Counted from the first letter of the stretch, positions 42,921 through 55,010 are shown. The stretch: 64,000 nucleotides of DNA from Adineta ricciae (GCA_905250025.1 CAJNOJ010000188.1:124001-188000), one strand, 5' to 3'. Notes: generated from the letters alone by a model not told the origin. Numbers and translations: made by a program.

Positions 42921-43460
42921 TACATGAAAGGAATATATTATGAAAGGGGCAAGTAGCAAAGAAAACCTTTGATGACACTTCCGACTGTATATGTGTGATA
43001 TGAGGGTGAGGGTGGGAATGAATATAGGCGTAGACCGAGAAATCGTGGAGAGCAGTTTGCTTCGTTTGGGAGGGTTGATCAAAAGTGATAGCTGATGCTC
43101 TTTTGTATCGAATAGCTCAACATATATAGGAGAAAGGCGAGAGAGTGGGGGGGAATGCTTGATTTCATGACTTCGCACTGTGAGTGTCTTATTTGAGCAA
43201 TTTATTTGCGGACTATGAGATTACTTGCGGCTTCTTATGAAGAAATTTACGACGTTAAATATCATTAGGCTTATGTGTAGTACAGCGGGCAAGAATGCTA
43301 AGGTGTCATCAAGTAAACTTACTCGATATCGTCTATAGGTGCTGAGGATCTGATTAAGCCGCCGGGAAGTATTTTGCATTGAACAAAGTAGCGTCTTCCC
43401 ATTTTGATGATCCATAATTCGGTAAACAAGTTCGACGGGTAATGTGGAAAACGTGTGCAT
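40445..43460 (-). CDS. F-box/LRR protein with one exon per leucine-rich repeat
   Basis: The first exon (43460-43323, 46 codons, ending at GTAAGT) encodes an F-box: MHTFSTLPVELVYRIMDHQ and LLCSMQNTSRRLNQIL. Then come about 18 phase-0 exons, each coding a 28-residue ribonuclease-inhibitor/NOD-type LRR. The first recognisable one is shorter (26 codons, 42920 region) and the last (TLTTLDLVDNQISAEAAEYI) is more diverged. One or more exons between 43322 and 42921, and the C-terminus left of 40445, are not resolved. F-box plus LRR implies a substrate receptor for an SCF (SKP1-cullin) ubiquitin ligase in the cytosol or nucleus. Repeat number probably varies between alleles. Confidence 0.7.
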
Positions 43461-44541
43461 GTTGTATTTCAATCGTGTAGCAGACCGTACCGTAGAGACT
43501 GGAAGCGATGAAAAATGTTTGACTTTGTTTGTTATGAGTAGTAACTCATGGGGGTGACGTATTTATATATGTTTTTGAGGAAAACAAATGACGTGTAATC
43601 ATTTCGACAGTAACGAATTGTTGGCGTGCGCAGAAAGATGGCGTTAGAATACGCATGCTCATGAAATTCTGTTTTGACATTTAAAATAGAAGTTTTAAGA
43701 ATTAAAAGTAGAAAATATTTTATGCCTTTGACTGCTTTGCAACTCTGTAAAAAAACCGGGCGATATTGAAGCATAAAAGGTTTTCGCTAGCGACTAAAAT
43801 CTTTTATGGTTCTAGATTTGGGTACCATCTTCAGAATCTTTTGGGTTCTAGCAAAGAAATCTGAAACCTTTTCTAGTTCGGCACATTTGGCTAAAACCAA
43901 AAAAGGTTCTGAAAAAGGTACCGAGAAAAGGTTCAGTATGACCCGATTTTTTTTACAGAGAAGCCGATTCGATTTTCTTCAAAAGAAACTGACACCTCGA
44001 AATTAAATTTTTTAGCTAAAAAGTATAGTGTAAGTTAAAAAAACTCTACAGCTTACATTAGAGATTTATTCCGATTATGTAAGTTTTGTTTTCGAGAACA
44101 CTAAATGCCACCAAGTCAGTTTTCACTGGTTGTTTTGCACCATTTGACGTTTTTCAGTAAAAAAAAACACATGACCGTAAAAATTTTCACGATATAGTTT
44201 GCTGAGAGCTTCATGCAGCATCTCTCATTGTGTTCGTTTCATTCTTCCCAAGTCTTATTCGATGATAGATAAAAGAAACAAGAAAAAAAGATCGTTTGTC
44301 AACCTGAAAAACCAGTCGCATGATCTTATTTCTTTTTGAAGCTACAAAATAGAAAATTGAGCTACGGTTTACCGCAAGGGTGACGTTAACTTGAACACTT
44401 AAAGTTAAGTTAAATTGCCACTCCTAAAATATATATATCTTTTTTGTGTTGAGGAGTGAGTTAGAACACTCAGCATCTTTTACATAAATAGAATGCCAAC
44501 TCCCTCACCGAGGTGCTCTAACAATTCGTTGTGAATTCATT
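43461..44541. other. Intergenic up to the duplication boundary
   Basis: No gene. At 43766-43945 there are repeated AAAGGTT/GGTTCT words in both orientations, perhaps a small decayed repeat. Near 44390-44520 related words (GAGTGAGTTAGAACACTC, TTGAACACTTA, CTCACC) sit next to the block-B boundary at about 44542. Confidence 0.4.
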
Positions 44542-44808
44542 TTGATACAATTCATGTGTTTGGCAGTAGCGTATATAATTTTTATTTTACCTTTCGCAAT
44601 TGTAAGACTATTAATTACAGTAGGAATCACAAGTTTCAACGCGAATGTTTCATTTTTTCTTTTTGACATGACAAATGTACTTTCAATAGTTATATCCTGT
44701 GCAATGGCGGTTTCATTACCAAATTTGCGGCAAAAACTTCGTACGTTAGTATGTCATAAACCAACGGAAGAAAATGTCTTTATTTTAACGTATCGTGCAC
44801 GACCATAA
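44542..44808 (+). pseudogene. 3' third of the 7TM receptor gene (TM6, TM7, tail)
   Basis: 88 codons matching the C-terminus of the gene at 2048-2998 (FILPFAIVRLLITVGIT, NVLSIVISCAMAVSLPNLRQ). Upstream of about 44542 similarity stops, so TM1-TM5 are missing. Truncated by the block boundary rather than by decay. Not expected to be functional. Confidence 0.85.
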
Positions 44809-45316
44809 CGACAGTTTCGCGATTATCTCATTTTTAATTGATTCTCCGTTTCATGAATTGTGAGCTAAAAATGCTTGAGCTATGTTTTGAAACATATCGC
44901 ACGCTTTAGCAATCCTCAAATACCTCTCAAATTACTACTGAAATACATTGTACATGACAGACATTTCGCAGAAAATCTACATCGACAGAATTTTGTGTAC
45001 ATTCCATAGTGTCGATGCTACATTGAGAGTGAGTGCGGATTAAACATTGCTTTTACTTTCTTTTGTTGCTCTGTACGTGGAGTATCGCACTTCAAACGAA
45101 CAACAGAACAACATTAGCCAAATATACAAAAAGTTTCTTCGACAATAAAGAAGAGATCAGCAATTGAAATAAAAAGGTTGTTTTTCATCTTCTTGGAGAG
45201 AAAAAAAGGTGTGCTTCTCTTCATCTTAAACTGTCGTTGACTGCAACAAAAACTTCTTTGCTTTTCAGTGTGTCGATTTGCATCCACAACAAAAGTACGT
45301 TTATTGAAATAATCAC
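44809..45316. other. Intergenic, 5' flank of ART-TPR gene 1 (copy B)
   Basis: Counterpart of 2999-3577, shorter by about 70 bp. No gene. Confidence 0.5.
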
Positions 45317-48300
45317 ATGGACAAAGATCTCTCGATACGATCTGAAAATCAAAATAACATGCAGCAGGCTTGTGTTCGAAGTTTCCATGTACTTTGGTTG
45401 GATGTATACCATGATGAATCTAATCGGCAGATGAGAAACGCAATTGTTGGGCTAAGTGACTTCGTTGATGGAATTACCTTACTCGATGATGTGGATGAAT
45501 GTCGCGATTTCTTTGAACATAGAAAGACTGAAACAATATTCATGATCGTTTCGGACGCTTTGGCACAGCAAGTCATTCCGAAAGTTCATGGGATGCGTCA
45601 GCTGCACTCGATCTACGTCTTTTGTCTTAAGCAGTTGCCTGACGAACGAATGTTGAATACATGGTCGAAGGTAAAGGAAGCTACTCCGCAACTTACCTTC
45701 ATCTGCGAGTCAATCAAACGAATCATACAACAATATATTCAGGATACAATTTCCATGAGTTTCACTTCAACAAACGATCTTATCGATGAAAACGATCAAT
45801 CATTCATGTATATGAAAATATTGAGAGATATTCTTCTTGACAGGAATTATGATACTCGTGAACAATCACTCGACACATTTACTTCGTACTGTCGTCGTAA
45901 CAATATACTGACAAGTAGCATAATCGATTCTTTTGAACATGATTTTACCAATCATACACCTATTTGGTGGTTTACGAAGCGATGTTTTCTTTCTTTAGTA
46001 CTCAATCTTTATATGTACCGTCAAGATGTCAAAGGTATTAAAAGCATGAATGTCTTTATTCGAGCTTTACATCAAGAAATACAAACACATCACGAGCAAC
46101 AGCAAAAGGAACATCCACAAGAATTCATTGTTTACCGAGGCCAAACTATGTCACAAGAAAACTTTTCTACGATGATGAAATCGACGAAAGGATTACTATC
46201 ATTTAATAATTTTCTATTGACAAAGACGAGTAATAAGGATGCTTTTATCTATGCACAGCATGCTCTGAAAAGTTCCAATTCAATCGGTATCGTCTTCAAA
46301 ATGAAGATCAATCCATTAATTTATTCTCGACCATTTGTTCGTCTCGATAATGCCAACAAGGGAACATCAGAATACCTATTTTCGTTGAACACTGTTTTTC
46401 GTATTGATGAAGTACAGCAGATCGACAATGATACCCGCTTGCGGCTAGTGGAATTGACATTAGTGGATGTCGAAAATACACAGTTCAGTAACCTGAGCAA
46501 GAGAATAGACGAAATGCTTGACGAATCGAACGGTTGGGAGCGATTGGGAAAATGGTTGATAAAGATGCAAGATTATGATAAAGCCGAGCAAATGTATCTT
46601 GTTTTACTCGATGAAACTACAGACAAGAAAAAACAGGTGATCTATTTAGAAATTCTTAGTAAAATTAAAAAGAATCAAGATAAATGGAGGGAAGCCATTA
46701 CGTTCTATAGCGAAGCTATCAACATCAAGGAAAAAGTTCTCAGTCCGAACGATTCCAATTTAGCTGAATCATACAACAATATTGGTCATATGTATGAACA
46801 TATAGGTGACTATCCTAGAGCACTTTCGTCCTATCAGAAAAGTCATGGCATTCACAGTAATATTCTCTCGTCAAACTCTGATGAACTCGCCGATTCGTTT
46901 CACCAACTGGGAGTAATTCATGAGAAACTCACCGATTATTTCAAAGCACTGTCGTTTTATGAACAAGAGTTAAACATACGACAAAGTACAGTTCCTGTTG
47001 ATGAATCTCGCATTGCTCGTTCGTATGATAGCATTGGTTCAATATATGAAAAACTTGGCGACTATTCGAAATCAATGTCGTTTTTACAAAAATCGCTGGA
47101 TGCTCATGAGAATACGCAGCCTTCGGATGCGAGTGACTTGGCTCGTTTATATTACAATATCGGCTGTACGCACGACCATATGGGGGAGTATGGTGAGGCT
47201 CTGAAATGGATTGATAAATGTCTGAATATTCAAAAGATGAATTCGTTTCTCGATCAATTATCGCTAGCTACAGCGTATGACAGATATGGCATGATTAATG
47301 ACAAAATGGGTCAATATTCCAAGGCTTTTTCCTTTGTTAAGAAAGCATTCGATATACGAAAAAAATTCTTAGATGCGAATCATCCTGATATACTTACTTC
47401 GTACAACAACATGGGTATACTATTTATTCGAATGATCGAATATTCGAAAATGTTCACCGCTGATGAGTTAGCGCAGAAACGAGAGTACTGCTCATTGTTC
47501 TTGACGGACAGAGACACCAGTTATCCAGTACACGACATGAATGAGTATCTTGAAGCACATCAATTTATTCAGAAAGCTTTTCAAATTCGTCAGACAGTGC
47601 TACCTTCCGATCATCTGGATATAGCCGACTCATGGAGTAGTATTGGATTAGTGTCGATAAAGGCAGATCAATATGCAACAGCTTTGTCTGCCTACGAAAC
47701 AGCAGAGCAAATGCGTCGAAAACTTTTATCGGCAACGCATCCGGAATTGATTCCATTGTACAATTCTATTGGGCTCATCCATACAGTGAATGATGAGTAT
47801 GCAAAAGCGTTTACATATACTGAAAAAGTTATCGAAATTTATCAGAAATCTCTTTCTCCAAATCACCCATACGTAGCAACTTGCTACAATGTTATAGGTT
47901 TCACTTATGCTAAAATGGAGAAATTCACTGAAGCAATTTCACACTTGGAAAAAGCGATTTCGATTTACAAGAAATATCTTTCTCCCAATCATCCAGATTT
48001 GTCTACTACGCTGAACACAATTGGACTAGTACATTACAGAATGAATGATTATTCTAAAGCCCTTCCAGCTTTTGAAGGTTCATTGGAAATTCGTGAAGCA
48101 AAACTGCAACGCGAACATCCTAATTTGGCGACTACCTACAACAATATTGGATTGGTGCATCTGAAAACAGGCAACTATTTCAAAGCGTTAGAGGCCATGA
48201 AAAAGTCTCTGATTATGCGTGAAGAATCACATGTGTCAACTGACTCCCAGTTAGCTGAATCGTATAGCAACATCGCATTAGTTTATGCGATGATGGATCA

Positions 48301-50041
48301 GTATTCTGAGGTACATTTCTATTTTGAAAAATCTCTTAAGATTCGAAGAAAAAACTCACCAGAAAATCAATCTGATTTCATAACATATAACAATAATGTT
48401 GGTTTAGTTGATTTTAATATGAACGACTATTCCACAGCGTTCATATGTTTGAATAAATGTGTGAAATTGGGCGAGGTGAAGCTTCCTCCCGATCATTGTG
48501 ACTTGGCTGATCTTTATAATAATATCGGCATTATATGCGCAGGTCAAACTGATTACTCGAAAGCACTGTCATTTTTAAACAAATCATTGGAAATTCGAAA
48601 GAAAATCTTACCTTCAAATCATCTTGATTTAGCTATTTCGTATAACAATATTGGCTTGGTTCATCTTCGAACTGATAATTACTCCGAAGCGTTAACATTT
48701 CTGACGAAATCAATCGAAATACATCAGGAAAGTCAACCAATAAACTATCCTGATTTGGCGACAGCGTATAACAATATCGGTTCAACTTATGATCAAATGT
48801 TTGAATATGAAAAGGCCATGCCTTTCTACGAAAAATCATTAGGAATTCGTCAAAAAACGCTTCCATCATATCATACTAATTTGGCTATCTCTTACAACAA
48901 TACCGGCTTGGTATATGCAATCATAGGTCACTATACAGAAGCATGCCCTTTATTGGAAAATGCACTTGACATTCGAAAGAATATCCTACCGGAAAACCAT
49001 TGTGACTTAGCGACGTCTTATAATTATCTTGGGAATGTGTATTCGAAGCTACATCAATTTGGAAAAGCGCTGATATGCTATCATCAAGCAGTGAACATCG
49101 CTGAAATCAATTCAGGCATATCGCCGCCTGATTCCATCGCGTTTCACAACAATATCGGTCTCTTATACTGTCACACAGGTCAATTTTCAAAGTCAATTCC
49201 ATATCTGCAGAAAACAATTGAAATTCATCAAAAATATGTTCCTTCTACGTATTTGGAGTCGGCTATATATTACGAGAATCTTTGTAATGTCTACATCAAA
49301 CTAGAAGAATATTCAGAAGCGCTTTCCTATCAAATGAAAGCACATACAGCCTATGAACAAGCACTTTCCCATCAGCATCCGATGATGGCGAAATCTTACA
49401 AGACGATTGGTTTCATATATGATAACGTCGGTGATTATGTAAATGCTCTTCAAGCTTATCGTGAAGTAGTACATATTCAGGAAGGTATCAATCCACCCGA
49501 CCAACAAGAATTAGCTGTTGCATATAAGAATCTTGGTAATATTTACTCGAAAATGAGCAATTTTTCACGTGCATCGTTCTACTACGAGAAAAGTCTCATT
49601 ATCGATGAAAATACGTCATCGGACAACGATCCAGTCTTGACTAGTAGTTACAATCAACTTGGTTTAATTTCAGAACTCCAAGGCGAACACTATCGAGCGT
49701 GTTCATATTACGAAAAAGCCATAGAAATTTGTCAGAAACAACCCCATCAGAACTCTCGTAATCTAGTCTTATTTTATAATAAGATAGGCAGTGTCTATTC
49801 CAAATTAGATCAGCATGACAGAATAACACCATTGCATACTCGACAATCGAAGAACAAATCAAATCTTCCTGCTCTGGAAGCTCACGATAACACGGATGCT
49901 TTTAAACAGGGAAATATGCTGCAGGGTCCTTTAATGGAAGATTCACCACGACAAATTTCAATTGGCGAACTTCCCTTTCACATTTCGCTTTACTCACAAC
50001 CGGCAAATTGCCCTCATATACGAGTGATGCAACATGCTTGA
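45317..50041 (+). CDS. ART-TPR protein 1, copy B (1574 aa)
   Basis: Same length as the copy at 3578-8302, with no indel and about 5% residue differences. The ART triad is kept (YRGQ; SFNNFL; SEYLF before SLNTVFRI). The TPR array of 25-26 units and the 34-residue insert in TPR 8 (MFTADELAQ...) are preserved. Two intact 4.7-kb frames argue for purifying selection on both, as expected for homologs in use. Substitutions cluster in TPR surface positions as far as visible (for example RTGNYFKAL to KTGNYFKAL). Confidence 0.85.
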   Translation: MDKDLSIRSENQNNMQQACVRSFHVLWLDVYHDESNRQMRNAIVGLSDFVDGITLLDDVDECRDFFEHRKTETIFMIVSDALAQQVIPKVHGMRQLHSIYVFCLKQLPDERMLNTWSKVKEATPQLTFICESIKRIIQQYIQDTISMSFTSTNDLIDENDQSFMYMKILRDILLDRNYDTREQSLDTFTSYCRRNNILTSSIIDSFEHDFTNHTPIWWFTKRCFLSLVLNLYMYRQDVKGIKSMNVFIRALHQEIQTHHEQQQKEHPQEFIVYRGQTMSQENFSTMMKSTKGLLSFNNFLLTKTSNKDAFIYAQHALKSSNSIGIVFKMKINPLIYSRPFVRLDNANKGTSEYLFSLNTVFRIDEVQQIDNDTRLRLVELTLVDVENTQFSNLSKRIDEMLDESNGWERLGKWLIKMQDYDKAEQMYLVLLDETTDKKKQVIYLEILSKIKKNQDKWREAITFYSEAINIKEKVLSPNDSNLAESYNNIGHMYEHIGDYPRALSSYQKSHGIHSNILSSNSDELADSFHQLGVIHEKLTDYFKALSFYEQELNIRQSTVPVDESRIARSYDSIGSIYEKLGDYSKSMSFLQKSLDAHENTQPSDASDLARLYYNIGCTHDHMGEYGEALKWIDKCLNIQKMNSFLDQLSLATAYDRYGMINDKMGQYSKAFSFVKKAFDIRKKFLDANHPDILTSYNNMGILFIRMIEYSKMFTADELAQKREYCSLFLTDRDTSYPVHDMNEYLEAHQFIQKAFQIRQTVLPSDHLDIADSWSSIGLVSIKADQYATALSAYETAEQMRRKLLSATHPELIPLYNSIGLIHTVNDEYAKAFTYTEKVIEIYQKSLSPNHPYVATCYNVIGFTYAKMEKFTEAISHLEKAISIYKKYLSPNHPDLSTTLNTIGLVHYRMNDYSKALPAFEGSLEIREAKLQREHPNLATTYNNIGLVHLKTGNYFKALEAMKKSLIMREESHVSTDSQLAESYSNIALVYAMMDQYSEVHFYFEKSLKIRRKNSPENQSDFITYNNNVGLVDFNMNDYSTAFICLNKCVKLGEVKLPPDHCDLADLYNNIGIICAGQTDYSKALSFLNKSLEIRKKILPSNHLDLAISYNNIGLVHLRTDNYSEALTFLTKSIEIHQESQPINYPDLATAYNNIGSTYDQMFEYEKAMPFYEKSLGIRQKTLPSYHTNLAISYNNTGLVYAIIGHYTEACPLLENALDIRKNILPENHCDLATSYNYLGNVYSKLHQFGKALICYHQAVNIAEINSGISPPDSIAFHNNIGLLYCHTGQFSKSIPYLQKTIEIHQKYVPSTYLESAIYYENLCNVYIKLEEYSEALSYQMKAHTAYEQALSHQHPMMAKSYKTIGFIYDNVGDYVNALQAYREVVHIQEGINPPDQQELAVAYKNLGNIYSKMSNFSRASFYYEKSLIIDENTSSDNDPVLTSSYNQLGLISELQGEHYRACSYYEKAIEICQKQPHQNSRNLVLFYNKIGSVYSKLDQHDRITPLHTRQSKNKSNLPALEAHDNTDAFKQGNMLQGPLMEDSPRQISIGELPFHISLYSQPANCPHIRVMQHA

Positions 50042-50423
50042 GACACCATTTCATAAACGTTTTACATTATTATTAACAAACGAACTTTTTTACCGTCAGA
50101 AAATAAATAAATAAAGAAGAAAAACGCATATTATTTCAACTTTCAGCATAATCACTAATAGTAGTTATCTTCGAGAATGTCATTTACAAAGAAATAAAAT
50201 AGAGAGATGGGCAAATAAATTTAGTTCTCCTCCCTCTCGCGGAAATTGAAGTAAAGAGAATCAGAATAAAACTATCCGTTTATAGAGGACACCTTTCAAG
50301 CGCAGAAAAGAAAAAGGAAAAAAACTTTCCAACGTATAGTGCAACGTAAAGCCATGTGACATAGAAGCCTATGCGAGAAACAGAACACAACAAATTTATA
50401 GTCAATATTCCATCATACAGCGA
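50042..50423. other. Intergenic between ART-TPR genes (copy B)
   Basis: Counterpart of 8303-8692. The ATG at 8627 of block A is replaced (CATAGAAGCC at about 50360), which fixes the start of the next gene. Confidence 0.5.
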
Positions 50424-52370
50424 ATGCTTCAAAACTATCGACTAGTTTGGCTTGACAATGACATTGACAATGTGAAATGTTATGATTCTATTGCACAATT
50501 AAGATCAATCGTCAATACGATCGATATATTTAACGATATTGCTGCATGTTTTGAGCATATTGAAAGTATTAAAGACGAGACGTTAGCATTACTCGTTTCA
50601 AATAAGCTTGGAGAAAAAATAATACCAACTATACACAAGCAATCGAATATAACTGCAATCTTTATCTTTAGCCAAACCGACATCTCCGACAATCGATGGA
50701 TGCAGAAGTGGTGGAAAATACATGGAGTATTCCATGATATATCATCCGTTTGCCAAGCATTGAAGTCTGCTACTTATGATTACAATCAGAGTACAATCGC
50801 AATGAATTGTTCCCGACCGAACAGACTCGATCATGACCTCATTTATACGTTTTTACTAAAAGAAATCTTATCTACAATCAAGTTTGAACACGAGCACAAG
50901 CGTGAATTTCTGAAATACTGTCGCGAACAATATGTCGGCAACAGTATACAATTGAAAAAAGTCGATCAACTTCAAACGGACTATCGTCGACAGGACGCTA
51001 TCGCATGGTACACACATGAAGGGATCTTGTATTCGATGCTTAATGATGCTTTGCGTACACTGAATGTAGATTTAGTTCTCAAGATGGGCTTCTTTATCAA
51101 TGATCTTCATGAACAAATTGTTACTCTTCATTTGCAACAGCATGGTAATCAGCAAGTGGCAGAGCCACTCACTGTATTTCGAAGTCAAGGTGTTTCTCAT
51201 TCAAATTTCGACTTGTTGATGAGAACACGAGGTGGAGTATTATCGTTTAACAACTTTCTGTATACCGATAAGAATCGTGCCGAATCTCTTGATTTTGCCC
51301 GACGAACAATGACTAAATATGACGTAGTTGGCGTTCTTTTCATCGTTACTGTTGATTCTGCAACATCTAAAACTCCATTTGTTAATATTCATATGGAAGG
51401 CGAAGAAGAACAGGTACTCTTCTCTATGCACTCGATCTTTCGTGTTGATCAAATGAAACAAATCAACGGAAATAATCGTCTTTGGCAAGTGGAATTATCG
51501 TTGATGGATAGTTATAAATATTTATCTGATGATAGTATTCAACATGTGCGCAAAGAAATAGAGGGATCAACCGAATGGGTTCGAATAGGAAAATTGATGG
51601 TGAAATTAGGACAATATGATCTAGCCGAAAGCCTTTATCGAAAGATTCTTTTACAAACAAATCAGGCAAAAGCACAAGCAGATTTACTATACCAACTTGG
51701 ATGTATCTATTGTATTCAAGGGAAATATTTCGAAGCATTAGCATCCTATGAAAAAGTATTAAGGATGCGTGACAAATTATTCTCGTCGAAACATCCCAGC
51801 ATTGCCAAGTGCTACAATGATATCGCAATTGTCTATGGCGAAATGAATGAAATCTCAACTGCACTATTCTATTCGGAAAAAGCTATCGAAATATTCGAGA
51901 TAGCCGTTGAAGAGAATCCTTTAGATTTAGCAAATGCCTACGAGATCATTGGAGTATTATGTTCCAAGAGGAATGATTATTCAAACGCACTTGCGTATTA
52001 TGGAAAAGCATTGAGAATCTACCAAAGAACTCTACCTGCAAATGATCCTCAGTTTGCTAATTTGAATACTAACATCGGTTCTGTCTATGCTAGAATGAGT
52101 GAATATCTTACAGCACTGACATATTTCGAGAAAGCACTTGAAATTCAAAGCAAAAGTCTTCCTTCAAACCATCCCGACCTAGCCTTTTCCTATGGACACA
52201 TTGGATTGGCATCGTTCTTTACCGGGAATCACTCAAATGGATTATCGTATTGTCAACGAGCATTAGAAGTAGCCCAACAGTCATTACCGGCAAATCATCC
52301 TCATATTGAAATCTATAAGGCAAATTTAAACTGCATTACATCACAAATGAACGATACTGCACAGGAGTAA
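50424..52370 (+). CDS. ART-like/TPR protein 2, copy B (648 aa)
   Basis: Starts MLQNYRLVWLDND and is collinear with the gene at 8693-10639. It retains VFRSQG, LSFNNF and EEEQVLF, so the Glu-to-Gln change at the catalytic position is shared by both copies and predates their divergence. About six or seven TPRs follow (YNDIAIVYGEMNE, YGHIGLASFFTGN). Function is probably as for the block-A copy: binding rather than catalysis is suspected. Confidence 0.83.
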   Translation: MLQNYRLVWLDNDIDNVKCYDSIAQLRSIVNTIDIFNDIAACFEHIESIKDETLALLVSNKLGEKIIPTIHKQSNITAIFIFSQTDISDNRWMQKWWKIHGVFHDISSVCQALKSATYDYNQSTIAMNCSRPNRLDHDLIYTFLLKEILSTIKFEHEHKREFLKYCREQYVGNSIQLKKVDQLQTDYRRQDAIAWYTHEGILYSMLNDALRTLNVDLVLKMGFFINDLHEQIVTLHLQQHGNQQVAEPLTVFRSQGVSHSNFDLLMRTRGGVLSFNNFLYTDKNRAESLDFARRTMTKYDVVGVLFIVTVDSATSKTPFVNIHMEGEEEQVLFSMHSIFRVDQMKQINGNNRLWQVELSLMDSYKYLSDDSIQHVRKEIEGSTEWVRIGKLMVKLGQYDLAESLYRKILLQTNQAKAQADLLYQLGCIYCIQGKYFEALASYEKVLRMRDKLFSSKHPSIAKCYNDIAIVYGEMNEISTALFYSEKAIEIFEIAVEENPLDLANAYEIIGVLCSKRNDYSNALAYYGKALRIYQRTLPANDPQFANLNTNIGSVYARMSEYLTALTYFEKALEIQSKSLPSNHPDLAFSYGHIGLASFFTGNHSNGLSYCQRALEVAQQSLPANHPHIEIYKANLNCITSQMNDTAQE

Positions 52371-52746
52371 AACTATTCTTCGTGATACTATTCTAATAAA
52401 TGTTTGCATTCATTTGTAAATGAGAAGTTCTTTTTTTTGTGTTGAACTGTGACCTTCCTGCTGTTGGAGAAGTTTCTGAACATTTTTTATGGCGCTCGCA
52501 CGTGTGCAAAAGCTCTTCAAAGACGAGTTGTCGTTCGTCGTAGAACACTTCGATGGTTTATGAATACGAACTGTTTGTTTTCTTTTGTACTCTCACTGCA
52601 AAAATTGATTCTATTTTCAGAATATTAGAAGGTATGACGAATATTGCAATGATGTCATGTTCTGAGTCAGATTATGAGATTTTATATAAATTACTAACTA
52701 CTTATCTGATTTAACCACAAAGTTTGGAATTGATTACTGAACTCCA
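52371..52746. other. Intergenic; nothing recognised
   Basis: Counterpart of 10640-11188, about 170 bp shorter through a deletion near 52688. Confidence 0.5.
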
Positions 52747-53140
52747 ATGTATCTTATTGGCATAGGAGGTAATCTGATGAATATTTTGATCTTCACATGA
52801 TGTAAATTGAGTGATTAGTGCATGTTCGCTGTATTTCATTGCTATTTCTATCGGGCAGATCATTCTTTTCAATAGTTTAGCATTAACTAAAGCTATCGCG
52901 CAGCTAATTGGTGAAGATTACGGTCTAACCATCAATATTCTTTGTAAAATGTGAAGTTACCTATTTATTTTTAGTCTCGGATTAATGTGGCAAATCTTAT
53001 GTTACACTGGTTGGTTTCCAATCGTCGAAAGCACGTGGCTGTATGCATTGTTTTACGTTACACAATGTACTGTCTCCTCTCTAATACCGATTTTGATTAT
53101 TATTTTGTGTAGCGTTTTAAGTGTAAAAAATTTACGTTAG
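52747..53140 (+). pseudogene. 7TM receptor pseudogene, copy B
   Basis: Opens MYLIGIGGNLMNILIFT (TM1 with GxxGN) then a TGA, and later the same TAG as copy A. About 100 bp of the TM3-TM4 region present in copy A are missing. The tail ends VKNLR and TAG as in copy A. The damage is partly shared and partly private. Confidence 0.65.
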
Positions 53141-53717
53141 CGATGACTTCACGTTTTTTCAACCTTGCAACATCAAGGAGAATTGAACTCGATGGCTGTT
53201 ATATTACCTCAACATACTTTACGTCACCGACGAGGGATGCAGTTACGTAGATTGTCACTTTTACAAGTTGCTTTCTACACTAGCTTGCATACTCAAAATA
53301 CATGATTTCTTTCCAATACCATTTTTTTTTACAAATTATCAAACGACAATTGCAGATCAATCTGCTATTGATAGATTTCTTATTATCTATCAATAATTTA
53401 TCAATCATCTAAAGAATATTTCATACTGATATATAGGAGTGCTTCTTTTGATATTGGATGTTGTCTGAAATTTACGCAAATACATAGCTGTAATAAGAAA
53501 CAGGCCCTTTGCCTTTCTGTAAACACGTATTTGTATCGAAAAGATTTTCTCCTCGGACGGATGAAAATTTCGACTCCTAGGTTTCGCACAAACATGCGCC
53601 AGCTATGTCTGAAGCTATTTAAATGGCATTGAATATGTTTATTTCAAAGAATCTAACGCTGGTTTAATGTATAAAAAAACGTATAAAATACAACAGTTCA
53701 TGTCACATATCTGTACT
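53141..53717. other. Intergenic; nothing recognised
   Basis: Counterpart of 11691-12263. Confidence 0.5.
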
Positions 53718-54217
53718 TCATTCCTAAAATATACAAACAGAAAATAAATAATCTAGGAAATTGTAGGAAAAAAAGCACTTACTTTATGTTCGATCTTTAC
53801 ATGAATTTCGCCTTTTGAACGAAGACCTAACAGGGCGGGTAGTTTTATCCACTCGTCAAAAGCGCCTTTGGAAAAATCATGCTTTCTCAGATCAATCTTT
53901 GCTTCGCCAATCGAGTCTTTGCCGACTGCGTCGTCATCATAAACATGAAGATGTAAATCGTCATGATTTCGCGATAAATTGCTACAATATACAACTTATA
54001 AATCAAATCAGATCATCGTGTGAATAAGAAGAATTTACAAGGTGAATGTCTCGTTCCATTGAGGATCGTTGTTATTCTTAATCGTCTTTGTTCGTTGTTT
54101 GTAGTCTTTGTCTAGATAGACTTCGACGAAAGCATCATTTTTGCCAACGATATCTTGATCTTTGAGATGACGGGCTTCGATAATGGTTACTTCAAGTTTG
54201 CCGTGTGAACCACTCAT
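53718..54217 (-). CDS. Small C2-domain protein, copy B (127 aa)
   Basis: Exons 54217-54039, 53981-53783 and a two-codon exon 53723-53718, with the same phases as copy A. Exon 1 differs by a single residue (Thr8 to Lys: SGSHGKLEV). The donor of intron 1 is GTAAAT here and GTAAGT in copy A. The C2 Asp loops are unchanged. High conservation against a diverged flank argues for a working gene. Confidence 0.75.
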
Positions 54218-55010
54218 AATGCTTGTTCGTTCAGGTTATTGTTGAGAATTTTTAGAAAGATTAGTGAATGAAAAAAGACAGTAAATGTTCGATGTATTTA
54301 AATGCATTCGTTTCTTTCCGTTCTTAATAATACGAGAAAAAGAACCTTTTAACTTTTTTGTTATGAGAGAAGCAAAGAAAACGAAGGAGGAGTTCATATG
54401 GTTCCATCGAAAGTAAAAAGAATAACGAACTGGTAGATTCTAGAATACAAACAATACTTTCTTTTTTTTGTCAGCTTCGTTCGTCACTTGAAAAAAAATT
54501 CAAACAGTACTTCTGCGTTCGCGGCAAAACACGTGACCTGTACGATGCTAGCAATCAAGAAGGTTTTTCGGTAGAGCATCAAGATGAACTCAAAGAATTG
54601 TTTTCATTTGCAAGTATCTATGACTAATTATGGCGAATTATTCATCGTGATAATGTCAATCATTGCCATGAAGTTCAAATTATTAACAATGATGATGTAT
54701 GCGGATATTTTCGTGGTTGTCTAATGTTCATGAAAGATTAAAATAGAGAGTTCTTTAGCCAGAATGTAGAGAATAACAAGCTCATTCATTTTCAAAGTCA
54801 ATTATTTCATCAGATCTCAGATAGCTATAAAAAGTGTTTTTTTGCTAACGAGAATAGACTGACATTGACAATAATGAAAATGAGACGATGTATAAACAGA
54901 AGATAGTCAATGGTCAGTGCGATTAGACGTCTCTTTAGATCCTGAGAAGAAATCACATTATCTGTTGCCAATCTTAGTTAAAGAGACCTGTACTTCAAAA
55001 ATGTATCGAA
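54218..55010. other. Intergenic between C2 gene and tRNA-Trp (copy B)
   Basis: Counterpart of 12763-13566. The 86-codon frame of block A is broken here. Confidence 0.5.
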
